64,000 nt of DNA from Marilutibacter penaei (GTDB lineage: Bacteria; Pseudomonadota; Gammaproteobacteria; Xanthomonadales; Xanthomonadaceae), in the NCBI RefSeq assembly GCF_014145395.1, contig NZ_JACHTE010000002.1, forward strand, positions 186,001 to 250,000. The letters run 5' to 3'. The position numbers and the translations under genes were made by a program. How positions within the stretch are numbered: position 1 is the first letter of the stretch; each line of letters opens with the position of its first letter. The notes under the pieces were generated by a model. It made no database searches and was not told where the DNA came from. It saw only the letters and a program-made list of their open reading frames with translations. Below are positions 10,297-19,277 of this stretch, piece by piece.

Positions 10297-11129
10297 TCGG
10301 CGGCTCCTTGGGGCAGGTCGGTACGGCGGGGAGGAAGTGGCGGCAGGTGCCACGGGGCCTGCAGCCGCGTGTAGGCCGCGGCAGGCAACAGGACGAACAC
10401 GGGTGAGCGGGCCGGATCGAGCCAGGCCAGGAGCGCCCGCATGTGCGGTGCCGGCAGTGCGGTGCAGCCCGCCGTCGGCACGTCGGCCGCCTTCCATACG
10501 TGGACGAAGATGCAGCTCCCCGCGCGGTCGCGATTCAGCGGGTTGTGCCGCACGACGAGACCCTGCTCGTAGCGGTGGTCGCCATCGGCGTGCAGGTCGC
10601 GACGCATGGGTTCCGTAGAGCCCTCTACCGCCTCGTCGCCTACCGTCGCAGCATCGACGATGGTGTTGTACAGCGGGGAGCCGGGCACGTCGATGCACCA
10701 GTCGCTGGCCTGCATGGCGTGGTACGGAAGCCGGGTTTCGGCGGTGGCGGCGTAGCCGAACGCTTCGCCCACGTCGAACACGCCCGCCGGGCTCCGGCCA
10801 TCGCCCTCGCGCTTGTACGGCGCGGTTTCGCCGCGGGGCACGGGGTGCAGCCCCAGGCCCCATGCGCTGCCTGCTCGCCCCAGTTGCACGTCCTGCGCGT
10901 CGCCGACCTGGCGCCAACCGTCCGTGCCGCGCTCGAACAGGTGCAGTTCGCCTGCGTGCGCGTCCCAGTCCGGGGGGACGACGACGACCATCTGGCGCGC
11001 GTCCTCCCACGGCACGCCGGCGTGGGCGGTGGTGGCGACCAGCAGGGCGACCACCGCGAGGGCGCGGCGAAGGGCCCGGCACCGGAGGGCTGGAAACGGG
11101 GTCGACATCGGAGCGGAATGCGGCGTCAT
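10293..11129 (-). CDS. L,D-transpeptidase catalytic-domain (YkuD-like) secreted protein
   Basis: A 278-aa protein with an N-terminal signal sequence (hydrophobic segment 20-37 ending THAG) and a YkuD/ErfK-type catalytic region. The motif IFVHVWKAADVPTAGCTAL supplies His210 and the nucleophile Cys222 (H-x14-S/T-x-G-C-T pattern). YkuD-fold enzymes form or cut L,D-bonds on peptidoglycan tetrapeptides using this Cys. A substrate-side loop and the PLYNT segment are consistent with the DpaA/YafK-like branch. It overlaps the RpiR gene by 4 nt upstream and the permease by 4 nt downstream. It may act as a transpeptidase, carboxypeptidase or amidase; the sequence does not decide which. Confidence 0.85.
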   Translation of the reverse strand: MTPHSAPMSTPFPALRCRALRRALAVVALLVATTAHAGVPWEDARQMVVVVPPDWDAHAGELHLFERGTDGWRQVGDAQDVQLGRAGSAWGLGLHPVPRGETAPYKREGDGRSPAGVFDVGEAFGYAATAETRLPYHAMQASDWCIDVPGSPLYNTIVDAATVGDEAVEGSTEPMRRDLHADGDHRYEQGLVVRHNPLNRDRAGSCIFVHVWKAADVPTAGCTALPAPHMRALLAWLDPARSPVFVLLPAAAYTRLQAPWHLPPLPPRRTDLPQGAAE

Positions 11130-12019
11130 GGGTCGGCGGCGTGCGGCGTCTGTCCGATCCTATCGCGCTCGTCGACCGACAGGTGCCCCGAGCGCCTGCA
11201 CAGCAGCAGCAGCGTCATGTCCAGCAGGTGTTCGAGCGCCGCCTGGTAGATCAGCGACTCGACGAGGCCCTCCTCGTCATGCGCGCAGACCAGAAGCGGC
11301 GTGTCCGCGTGGGCACGCAACGGGTTCGCGCTGTGGCGCGTGATGGAAACGATGTAACCACGGCGTTCGCGGAACCTCCGGCTGAGGTGGCACAGGTCGG
11401 ACTGCCGTCCGTGCTCGGAGAACGCAACGAGTACGTCGCGCGGATGCGCGGTGTGCACGCTGGCGGCCATGGAAAGCGGATCGGAGTGCGCGACGGTGGC
11501 GATGCCATGCAGGGCCAGGCGGAGCCCGAAACTGCGCGCGTGCAGCCCATCCTGGCCCATGCCGCACAGGAACACGCGGTCGGCACCGGCGATGGCCTGA
11601 ACGACGGCATCGATCCTTTCCACCGGGTTCACGACCGAGGTTTCCTCGCGTGCACGTGCCTTTCCACGCCAAAGCGCGTCACCCAGGGCCATGTGCGGCG
11701 GCTGGGCCGGCGGCGCGGGATGGGGCACCCCCGGCCCCGCATCGGCCCGCGCGAGCGCCTCGCCGATGCTGAACTTCAGGTCCGGGTAGCCCTTGAAGCC
11801 GAGCTTCTGGCTGAACTTGACCACGCTCGACTGGCTGATGCCGAGCGCACTGGCCAGTTGCTGCGACGAGTAGTCGCGCAGCAGGTGGGCATTGTCCAGC
11901 AGGAAGTCGCCGATGCGCCGCTCGATCGCCGACATGCGGTCGCGCTCGGCTCGTATCTTCAACAGGGGCGACATGTCCTGCAGCATAGCGGCATCCTGGC
12001 CCGGCATGGAGCGGCTCAC
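11126..12019 (-). CDS. MurR/RpiR-family transcriptional regulator
   Basis: A 297-aa regulator with an N-terminal winged HTH of RpiR type at about 30-100 (YSSQQLASALGISQSSVVKFSQKLGFKGYPDLKFSI) and a C-terminal SIS domain at about 140-265 (GADRVFLCGMGQDGLHARSFGLRL..., LVAFSEHGRQSDLCHL). SIS domains of this family bind phosphosugars, for example MurNAc-6-phosphate in MurR. It starts with GTG at a GTGA overlap with the epimerase stop. In the middle of a peptidoglycan-peptide operon, it is the natural regulator of that operon and perhaps of the divergent arm. A likely operator lies at 14612-14660. Confidence 0.92.
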   Translation of the reverse strand: MSRSMPGQDAAMLQDMSPLLKIRAERDRMSAIERRIGDFLLDNAHLLRDYSSQQLASALGISQSSVVKFSQKLGFKGYPDLKFSIGEALARADAGPGVPHPAPPAQPPHMALGDALWRGKARAREETSVVNPVERIDAVVQAIAGADRVFLCGMGQDGLHARSFGLRLALHGIATVAHSDPLSMAASVHTAHPRDVLVAFSEHGRQSDLCHLSRRFRERRGYIVSITRHSANPLRAHADTPLLVCAHDEEGLVESLIYQAALEHLLDMTLLLLCRRSGHLSVDERDRIGQTPHAADP

Positions 12020-13113
12020 GCTGACAGCATCTCCAGCCCACGGATGTCACCGATGCCCAGCCCCGGCGCATCGCCGATCGAGATCTCGGACTCGTTGAAA
12101 TCGACGCCTCCCTCGACCGGGTCGTAGGCGCACAGCGAAGGACCGTCGAGGTCGACCTTGGTGATCGCGTCGGACTTCGCCACGGCCAGGTGGACCGCCG
12201 CGGCGACGCTGATGCTGGTCTCGATCATGCACCCGATCATGCACTCGACCCCGTACATGGACGCGATGTCGGCGATGCGGATCGCGTTTGAGATGCCCCC
12301 GGTCTTCATCAGCTTGATGTTGATGATGTCGGCCGCGTGCATCTTGATGAGGTCGACGACCTCGGTCGGACCGAACACGCTCTCGTCGGCCATCACCGGC
12401 GTATGCACGCGGTCGGTGACGTACTTCAGGCCGCGGATGTCCTGGGCCTTGACCGGCTGCTCCAGCAGTTCCAGCTGCACGCCGGCGTTCTCGAGCGCCT
12501 GCATCGCGTAAACCGCCTGCTTGGCCGTCCAGCCCTGGTTGGCATCCAGTCGCAGGAGCGCGCGTCCCTCGACCGCGGCGTGGATCGCCTTGACGCGTTC
12601 GATGTCCAGCCCGATGTCCTTGCCGACCTTGATCTTCAGTGACTCGAAACCGCGATCCACCGCGGCCAGCGAGTCCGCGACCATCTTGTCGATGTAGTCG
12701 ACGCTGATGGTGATGTCGGTGGTGATCACCGGATCGCCGCCACCCAGCAGCTGGTAGAGCGGGGCGCCATAGAGCTGCCCGAACAGGTCGTACAGGGCGA
12801 TCTCGACCGCCGCCTTCGCACTGAAGTTGCGTTCCAGCGCGGTCTGCACCAGGCGCGTGTTGCGATTGAGGTCGGCGACGTCCGCGCCGAGCAGGTGGGG
12901 GGCGATGCAATCCCGGATCGCCGCGATGATCGATCCGTGGGTGTCGCCGGTGATGACCGCCGTGGCGGCGGCCTCACCGTGGCCGACATGGCCGGTGTCG
13001 GTGTCGACCAGCACGACGATGTCCTCGACCGCCTCGACGGTGCGCAGCGCGGTCTTGAACGGGGTCTTGAGCGGTACCGAAAGCTTGCCGATACGGAGGC
13101 CGGTGATCTTCAT
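12016..13113 (-). CDS. Dipeptide (L-Ala-D/L-Glu) epimerase
   Basis: A 365-aa enolase-superfamily enzyme of the muconate-lactonizing subgroup. Acid/base lysines are in SLKIKV (Lys160, Lys162) and INIKLMKTGG (Lys267 region). Metal ligands are Asp190 in RLDANQGW, Glu219 in LLEQP and Asp243 in MADES. This set matches YcjG/YkfB, which convert the murein dipeptide L-Ala-D-Glu to L-Ala-L-Glu so that it can be hydrolysed and used. The NlpC/P60 gene immediately upstream would release exactly that dipeptide. Start and stop overlap both neighbours by 4 nt. Other dipeptide specificities exist in the family, so L-Ala-Glu rests largely on context. Confidence 0.9.
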   Translation of the reverse strand: MKITGLRIGKLSVPLKTPFKTALRTVEAVEDIVVLVDTDTGHVGHGEAAATAVITGDTHGSIIAAIRDCIAPHLLGADVADLNRNTRLVQTALERNFSAKAAVEIALYDLFGQLYGAPLYQLLGGGDPVITTDITISVDYIDKMVADSLAAVDRGFESLKIKVGKDIGLDIERVKAIHAAVEGRALLRLDANQGWTAKQAVYAMQALENAGVQLELLEQPVKAQDIRGLKYVTDRVHTPVMADESVFGPTEVVDLIKMHAADIINIKLMKTGGISNAIRIADIASMYGVECMIGCMIETSISVAAAVHLAVAKSDAITKVDLDGPSLCAYDPVEGGVDFNESEISIGDAPGLGIGDIRGLEMLSA

Positions 13114-14576
13114 GGACGGTCCTGGTCGGGCGCCGGGCCGCTGTCACGGGGCCGGATGCGCTGGATGCTGTAGATGCGGTCGACGAGCGTGGCGTCCTCG
13201 CCGGACTGGAGCGGCAGGAGCGGCGTGACCGAGACGCCGTTGAGGACGATCCTCCGCAGGGTGTCGTCGGGGTCGCGCACGCTGATCCCGGTTACGTCAT
13301 GGATCACGTAGGGCGCGCCGTCCTGCTGGCCGATCACCATCATCACGTGGCCCGGGATGTAGACCAGGTCGCCCGGCTGCAGCGTGCGCAGCACACCGAC
13401 GCGTGCCTCGTGGGTGTCGGCGTCACTGAAGCGGATCGTCTGGTAGACCGGGCTGACGCCCTGCGCGCTGGTGTTGCGCGGCAGCTGCAGGCCCACCGAA
13501 CGGTAGACCTCGGACACGAAGCCGCTGCAGTCCCGTGCGTTGTAGGCGTGGCCCCAGCCGTAACGCTCGCCGAGGAACTTGAAGGCCTGTTCCACCAGGT
13601 TGGCCGGGGTGTAGGGCAGGTAGTCGGTCGACACGTCGGCACTGCGCGGGACCAGGGCGGGCGCGAACGCCAGCCGGCCTTCCGCGTCGCGGACAGGAAG
13701 CTCGACGACGTGCCCCAGGTACGCCGCCTGGCCGTTCACCGGGCGATCGGCCGGCCAGTCGTCCAGCACCGGCACGCGCACGCCCATGTCCAGCTGAAGG
13801 TCCGAGACGCGCGGCTCCTCGGGGGTGTGCACGGTGCGTACGGTGGCACCGGTCACCACGAGGTAGGGCGCGCGGCGCAGGTATCCCAGCACCGCCGCGC
13901 GGCTGCCGACCGCCACGTTCGACTTGCGGATCCAGGCCTGGTAACGGGGACTGACGGCGAACCACCATTCGCCGTCCGCGCTCTCGTGCAGGAGGGCCAG
14001 GGGGGTTCCGGGGAACAGCGCCGTCTCCTGGAAACGGTCGATGTCGACGTCGTCCGGATCGCTGAAGACGCGGGTGTCCGTGGGGAACGTGCGCATGTCC
14101 GCGCGTTTGACCACCAGCCCATGGCGGACGGCCACCTCGGCGGGAATCCGGGGCAGGGCCAGCTGTTCGACAAGTGCCGGCGTGCCTTCGAAGGCACGGC
14201 CTCCCGCCGTGAACAGGGCGCGCGCCGGTGCCGGGGAGGCGGACGACACGCGGATGCGTACGTCTTCGCCCGGCAGCGTGTCCGGGATGGCCTCCAGGCT
14301 ATGCATCGAGCGGTCTTCGGCGAACAGCCGGGCGTTCAGCGCCTCCGTGCCGTCGCGATCCAGCACTGGGCTGTCGGGCCGGTCCATGCGCCCAGTCCAG
14401 AACCGTGCCTCGAGCTGGGACGGTGCCACGCCGGGGACGCCGGTCGTGTCGCCGGCAGGCGTGCGGGCCATGCCCGTAAAGGGGTGCAGGGCCAGCAGCA
14501 GGGCCGTGGCAAACACGACCGGACCGAATTGCCGGCGGCGGATCGCAGCGGCAGGCGGGTCTCCCCGATCAAACAT
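13110..14576 (-). CDS. Secreted SH3/NlpC-P60 gamma-D-Glu-diamino acid endopeptidase
   Basis: A cysteine peptidase that would cut the gamma-D-Glu-mDAP bond of stem peptides. From the chosen Met it has 488 residues: a signal/membrane segment near residues 17-35, two SH3-like segments (about 150-320) and a C-terminal NlpC/P60 domain. The nucleophile is Cys350 in ARDCSGFVSEVYRS, with His in GHVMMVIG and a further His in YVIHDVTG. This is the SH3b1-SH3b2-NlpC layout of YkfC-like enzymes. Alternative starts are ATG at 14585 and GTG at 14597; 14576 has the better-spaced purine stretch. First gene of the leftward operon; it ends in an ATGA overlap with the epimerase. Confidence 0.88.
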   Translation of the reverse strand: MFDRGDPPAAAIRRRQFGPVVFATALLLALHPFTGMARTPAGDTTGVPGVAPSQLEARFWTGRMDRPDSPVLDRDGTEALNARLFAEDRSMHSLEAIPDTLPGEDVRIRVSSASPAPARALFTAGGRAFEGTPALVEQLALPRIPAEVAVRHGLVVKRADMRTFPTDTRVFSDPDDVDIDRFQETALFPGTPLALLHESADGEWWFAVSPRYQAWIRKSNVAVGSRAAVLGYLRRAPYLVVTGATVRTVHTPEEPRVSDLQLDMGVRVPVLDDWPADRPVNGQAAYLGHVVELPVRDAEGRLAFAPALVPRSADVSTDYLPYTPANLVEQAFKFLGERYGWGHAYNARDCSGFVSEVYRSVGLQLPRNTSAQGVSPVYQTIRFSDADTHEARVGVLRTLQPGDLVYIPGHVMMVIGQQDGAPYVIHDVTGISVRDPDDTLRRIVLNGVSVTPLLPLQSGEDATLVDRIYSIQRIRPRDSGPAPDQDRP

Positions 14577-14611
14577 CTTTGGCATCCCCGGAAGCACCGG
14601 CGGGGCCGGCG

Positions 14612-14660
14612 TTGGAATAGTTATTTCACAAAAGTGATGCTATTGGAATAATTTATTGAC
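14612..14660. promoter_or_regulatory. Divergent promoter region with an 18-bp direct repeat, likely RpiR operator
   Basis: An AT-rich stretch in a very G+C-rich genome. Two copies of an 18-bp element, at 14612-14629 and 14643-14660, match at 14 positions and share the core TTGGAATA. Their starts are 31 bp apart, about three helical turns. Between them lies the inverted repeat TCAC-AAAA-GTGA. The second copy holds the perfect palindrome AATAATTTATT. Location between the divergent arms and the AT-rich dyads fit an RpiR-type operator; binding is inferred. Confidence 0.55.
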
Positions 14661-14715
14661 CGCCCCATGTCCACCGTGTTACACACGAGACGTGTTCATC
14701 GGCCAAGGCGACAGC

Positions 14716-16188
14716 ATGGCGAGGCGTGGACCAGGGGGCCAATCGGGAATGACTGCCGGACGGGGTGCATTGCTCATGGCGGCGCTATGCCTGCTGGCGG
14801 CGTCGGCTTCGGCACGTGACGATGCCGATACCGTACGTGAAGTGGTTGCGCTGGTCGATGGCGGCGAATGGGCGGTGGCCGAGACACGGATCGGCCACGC
14901 GCTGGATGCCCCCGATACCGCTCCGGACACGCGTCGGGCGCTGCAGTTCGAACGCGAGCGCATGCGGCGGATCCGCCTGGACTTCCCGTTGGACGCGGCG
15001 CGGGCCGAGACGCGCCTGCGCGACGCCATTCCCGACCTGCGCGCCGGCGAGTTCGCCGCCTGGACCGCTTCGGGCGCGCTCGAGCACCTGGTGGTCGATG
15101 GCGAGCCCATCTACTTTGCGCGCGCCGTGCCGAACCTGTTCCGGGTCAATGCCGAGGCCGCCAGTCGTCGCCGCAGTGCCCCTGCGCCCTCCGAGGGGCC
15201 GATGGAAGTCCTCAACGCGCACCATGCGGACGTCGTCGCGAACGGCAGCGCGGCGTCCCGGCGCATCCGCGTCACCCAGGCGATCGAAGTCGAGGCAGAT
15301 GCCGTGCCGGCCGGTGAGCGGGTGAGGGCGTGGATCCCATATCCGCGCCAGATTCCCGGCCAGCAGGAGAACCTCCAGCTGCTCGCCAGCCGGCCCACGG
15401 GCGCGACGATCGCACCGGCCTCGACCCTGCAGCGCACCGCCTACCTCGAGCAGTTCGCGGTGGCCGGGACGCCGACGGTCTTCGAGGTCGAGTACGAGCT
15501 GACCGTGCGCGCCCAGTACCACGCGATCGACCCGGACCGGGTGGTGCCGCTGCAGCCCGACGCCGCGCTCGAGCCCTTCCTCGCGGAGCGCGCGCCGCAT
15601 GTCGTCTTCACCGATGAGCTCCGCCGTTTCTCGCGACAGGTGGTGGGCGACGAGACGCACCCCTACCGGATCGCCCAGCGCCTGTTCGCCGCGGTGGACC
15701 GGATCCCGTGGGCGTCCGCCCGCGAGTACTCGACGATCTCCAACATCAGCGACTACGCCTTGCGCCAGGGCCACGCCGACTGCGGACAGCAGACGCTCCT
15801 GCTGGTCGCCCTGCTGCGGCTCAATGGCATCCCGGCGCGGTGGCAGTCGGGGATGGTCTATTCCGACGGGGAATACGACAACCTGCACGACTGGGGCGCG
15901 CTGTACCTGGCCCCTTACGGCTGGGTGCCGATGGACGTGACCACCGGTCTGCTCGACAGCGACGACGAGGCGCTCAAGTGGTTCTACCTCGGCGGGCTGG
16001 ACGCCTACCGGATCGCGTTCAACGACGACTATTCGCGGGAGCTGGTCCCGCACAAGGCGCATTTCAGGTCGGAGACCGTGGATTCACAGCGCGGCGAAGT
16101 GGAGTGGGCGGGGGGCAACCTCTACTTCGACCAGTGGGATTACCGGTTCACGGCGGATGTCGTCGACGGTACCGGCGGCACGCGCTGA
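14716..16188 (+). CDS. Secreted transglutaminase-like (papain-fold) protein
   Basis: A 490-aa exported protein with a signal peptide (GALLMAALCLLAASASARD) and a C-terminal transglutaminase-core domain. The triad is visible as Cys in HADCGQQTLLLVALLRLNGIPARW, His in YDNLHDWGALYLAPYGWVPMD and the Asp of VPMDVT. Bacterial members are usually proteases or peptide-processing enzymes rather than cross-linkers. The ATG at 14716 is preceded by AAGGCGACAGC; an upstream TTG at 14656 is possible but poor. First gene of the rightward arm, divergent from the NlpC operon and 50 nt before a TonB receptor. A role in processing peptidoglycan-linked peptides is inferred from neighbours. Confidence 0.82.
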   Translation: MARRGPGGQSGMTAGRGALLMAALCLLAASASARDDADTVREVVALVDGGEWAVAETRIGHALDAPDTAPDTRRALQFERERMRRIRLDFPLDAARAETRLRDAIPDLRAGEFAAWTASGALEHLVVDGEPIYFARAVPNLFRVNAEAASRRRSAPAPSEGPMEVLNAHHADVVANGSAASRRIRVTQAIEVEADAVPAGERVRAWIPYPRQIPGQQENLQLLASRPTGATIAPASTLQRTAYLEQFAVAGTPTVFEVEYELTVRAQYHAIDPDRVVPLQPDAALEPFLAERAPHVVFTDELRRFSRQVVGDETHPYRIAQRLFAAVDRIPWASAREYSTISNISDYALRQGHADCGQQTLLLVALLRLNGIPARWQSGMVYSDGEYDNLHDWGALYLAPYGWVPMDVTTGLLDSDDEALKWFYLGGLDAYRIAFNDDYSRELVPHKAHFRSETVDSQRGEVEWAGGNLYFDQWDYRFTADVVDGTGGTR

Positions 16189-16238
16189 CAGGGACGCACC
16201 CATTTCAACCACACCAACGCTCGGGGGAGTTCAAGCAC

Positions 16239-19200
16239 ATGTACGGGACGGCATTGAAGAAGACGGCGCTATGCGCCGCATTGGGCATCGGCCTCGCTGC
16301 GATGGCACCCGGCGCGGTCCTCGCCCAGAACGTTGATGGCGCGATCGCCGGCCGCGCGACCGCGGGCGACCAGGTCACCGTGACCAACCAAGCCACCGGC
16401 TTCACCCGCACGGTGCAGGTGTCCGGCGATGGCAGCTACCGCGTGTCCCAGCTTCCGGTCGGCAACTATGCGTTGCAGGTGAGCCGGGACGGGCAGCCGA
16501 CGGGAGAAGCCGTCACGGTCAGTGTCACGCTCGGCAATGCCACCACCGTCAACGTCGGTTCGGGCGGCGCCGTCGACCTGGCCGCCGTGCAGGTCATCGG
16601 CTCGCGCGTCATCTCGCCGGTCGACGTCAGCTCGACCGAATCGGCGACCAACATCACCGCCGAGGAAGTCGAACGCCTGCCGGTCGAGCGCGACGTCGCG
16701 TCCGTGGCGCTGCTGGCACCGGGCGTCTCCGGCGGTTCCGCCAGCTTCGGCGGCGTCTCCTTCGGCGGTTCGTCGGTTGCCGAGAACGCCTTCTACGTCA
16801 ACGGCCTCAACGTCACCGACTTCTACAATCGCGTCGGCTTCTCCGAGGCACCCTTCGACTTCTACCAGGAATTCCAGGTCAAGACCGGCGGTTACTCGGT
16901 GGAGTACGGGCGCACCACTGGCGGCGTGGTGAATGCCGTCGCCCGCTCGGGCAGCAACGAGTTCCACTACGGTGCGTCGATCGTCGCCGAGCCGCGCGCC
17001 TGGAAGTCCTCCGCGCGCGACAGTTACCTCGACGGCGACCGCTACATCAGCCGCAGCCAGGACAGCACCGCGCAGACGCGGGCCAACGTATGGGCATCCG
17101 GCCCGATCCTGAAGGACCGCCTGTTCTTCTTCGCGATGTACGAAGGGCGCGACGTGGAGCCGGAAAGCACCAACAACACCGGCACCAGCTTCACCCGCGG
17201 TTCGTCCGACGACGGCTTCTGGGGCACCACCCTGGACTGGCAGGTCACCGACAACAACCGCCTGAGCCTGATGGCGTTCTCCAACGAGACCCGCTACGAC
17301 AACGACACCTATGCCTACGACTGGGATTCCGGCGAGATCGGCGACCGCCTCAGCCAGGCCTATTCCGAGAACGGTGGCCGCAACTGGGCACTGAGCTGGA
17401 ACTCCTACCTCACCGACAACCTGTCGATGCGGCTGATGCACGGTACCAACGAGCGCTCCGCACTCACCGCGTCGCCCAACGACGGCGACTGCAACTACGT
17501 CACCGCGGGCGCGGGCGTGCCCGATCCGGGCGTGCCGCTGGGCTGCACCACCAACGCCACCATCTACGATCGCGCCGATGAGCGCGAACAGAGCCGCGCC
17601 GACTTCGAATGGCAGCTGGGCGACCACCTGCTGCGCTTCGGCGTCGACCGCGAGAGCAATACCTCCGACCTCAGCCAGGACTACGCCGGCCCGGGCGGGA
17701 TCCAGTACAACGTCTACTCGACGACACCGGGCGCGCAGGTGCCGGGTGCCGGCATCGTGCCCCCGGGGTACACCGCCTACGTGCGTGCGCGCCGTTATTC
17801 GATCTTCGGTGAGTTCGAGAGCATCAACGAGGCCTACTACATCGAGGACAACTGGTCGGTCACCGACAACATCGTCCTCAACCTCGGCATCCGCAACGAG
17901 AGTTTCGACAACCGCGACGCGGAGGGCCGCACCTACATCGAGATGAAGGACATGTGGGCGCCGCGCGTCGGCTTCGCATGGGACTTCAAGGGCGACGGCA
18001 CCACCAAGGTGTTCGGCAACATCGGCCGCTACTTCCTGCCGGTCGCCAACGTGATCAACATCAAGCAGGGCGGCGCGCTGCTGGATGAGCGCACCTACTA
18101 CGGTTTCGACGGCTGGGAGATCCAGGAGCGCGATGGCGTGCAGTACGCCACGCCCATCCTCGGCACCCAGTTCGGCTTCGACAACAGCCAGGGCGACGGC
18201 ACCGTCGGCGACCTGCGTGCCGAGGTCGACAAGGACATGGACCCGGTCTACCAGGACGAGCTGATCCTCGGCTTCCAGCAGCAGATCAACTCGACCTGGT
18301 CCTGGGGGGCGCGCGGCATCTACCGCAAGCTCGAGAACGCGATCGACGACATCAACCTGACCGCCACCCACTGCGGCCGGATCGCCAGCCGCTGGGTGAT
18401 GGCGAACCCGGGCGAGGACGTCACCGTGTGGGGCGACACCGACTGCGACGGCGTCGACGACGGCTACCTGACCGTCGACACGTCGAACGCGGGCTACTGG
18501 ACCGAGTCCGACGACTACCAGTACGTCAACGGCGAGTGGGAGTACGTAGGTTCGACCCCGACCGGCCAGTGGGGCTGGGTGAAGCCCGATCGCGACTACA
18601 AGGCGATCGAGCTGCAGGTCGATCGCGCCTGGGACGGCAAGTGGGCATTCAACGCCTCGTACACGCTGTCGTGGAGCGAGGGCAACGCCGAGGGGCCCGT
18701 CAACACCGACACCAACTTCGGCGACACCGGCCGCACCGAGAACTTCGACGATCCGTTCGTCAACTACCGCGGCGACGGCCCGCTGGCCAACGACCATCGC
18801 CACCAGCTGAAGCTGCGCGGCACCTATGCGTTCACCGACCACTGGAACATCGGTGCCACGGTCGATGCCCGCTCGGGTGGCCCGATCACCGCGTTCGGTG
18901 TCGGCAACCCCTACAACTGGAAGGGCTACCACAGCTACTACATCTGCGTGGAGAACTGCGCGCCGCCGGAAAATGCCGCCGAAGGCGACACCTGGAGCAC
19001 CGCCGACCGCGTGTTCGAGCACTCGCCGCGCGGCGGCGAAGGCACCATGCCCTGGGTCATCGACGTCGGCGTCAGCCTGGGCTACGAGCGCACGTTCGAC
19101 GCGGGCACGCTGGAGGCCAAGTTCTCGATCTTCAACCTGTTCAACCGGCAGGAGCCGGTCTGGGTCTACCAGGACCTGGAGCCCGCTGTCGGCGATCGCG

Positions 19201-19274
19201 ACGAGTTCTTCGGCAAGGAGCGCTTCCTGCAGGCACCGCGCTATGGCCAGCTGATGGTGTCCTGGCGGTACTGA
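16239..19274 (+). CDS. Oar-type TonB-dependent receptor with carboxypeptidase-like N-terminal domain
   Basis: A 1011-aa outer-membrane transporter. After the signal peptide (GAVLAQ) comes an unusual N-terminal carboxypeptidase-regulatory-like domain (about 25-110; VTNQATGFTRTVQVSGDGSYRV), then a plug (about 125-230; VERLPVERDVASVALLAPGV, GGYSVEYGRTTGGVVNAV) and a large barrel ending in the aromatic SWRY. This is the Oar-like architecture common in Xanthomonadaceae, often used for peptides or oligosaccharides. The start follows CGGGGGAG. It lies 50 nt after the transglutaminase-like gene and 3 nt before a serine hydrolase, so it is operonic. It is the best candidate for outer-membrane uptake of muropeptides; the substrate is inferred. 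Confidence 0.92.
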   Translation: MYGTALKKTALCAALGIGLAAMAPGAVLAQNVDGAIAGRATAGDQVTVTNQATGFTRTVQVSGDGSYRVSQLPVGNYALQVSRDGQPTGEAVTVSVTLGNATTVNVGSGGAVDLAAVQVIGSRVISPVDVSSTESATNITAEEVERLPVERDVASVALLAPGVSGGSASFGGVSFGGSSVAENAFYVNGLNVTDFYNRVGFSEAPFDFYQEFQVKTGGYSVEYGRTTGGVVNAVARSGSNEFHYGASIVAEPRAWKSSARDSYLDGDRYISRSQDSTAQTRANVWASGPILKDRLFFFAMYEGRDVEPESTNNTGTSFTRGSSDDGFWGTTLDWQVTDNNRLSLMAFSNETRYDNDTYAYDWDSGEIGDRLSQAYSENGGRNWALSWNSYLTDNLSMRLMHGTNERSALTASPNDGDCNYVTAGAGVPDPGVPLGCTTNATIYDRADEREQSRADFEWQLGDHLLRFGVDRESNTSDLSQDYAGPGGIQYNVYSTTPGAQVPGAGIVPPGYTAYVRARRYSIFGEFESINEAYYIEDNWSVTDNIVLNLGIRNESFDNRDAEGRTYIEMKDMWAPRVGFAWDFKGDGTTKVFGNIGRYFLPVANVINIKQGGALLDERTYYGFDGWEIQERDGVQYATPILGTQFGFDNSQGDGTVGDLRAEVDKDMDPVYQDELILGFQQQINSTWSWGARGIYRKLENAIDDINLTATHCGRIASRWVMANPGEDVTVWGDTDCDGVDDGYLTVDTSNAGYWTESDDYQYVNGEWEYVGSTPTGQWGWVKPDRDYKAIELQVDRAWDGKWAFNASYTLSWSEGNAEGPVNTDTNFGDTGRTENFDDPFVNYRGDGPLANDHRHQLKLRGTYAFTDHWNIGATVDARSGGPITAFGVGNPYNWKGYHSYYICVENCAPPENAAEGDTWSTADRVFEHSPRGGEGTMPWVIDVGVSLGYERTFDAGTLEAKFSIFNLFNRQEPVWVYQDLEPAVGDRDEFFGKERFLQAPRYGQLMVSWRY

Positions 19275-19277
19275 GCC

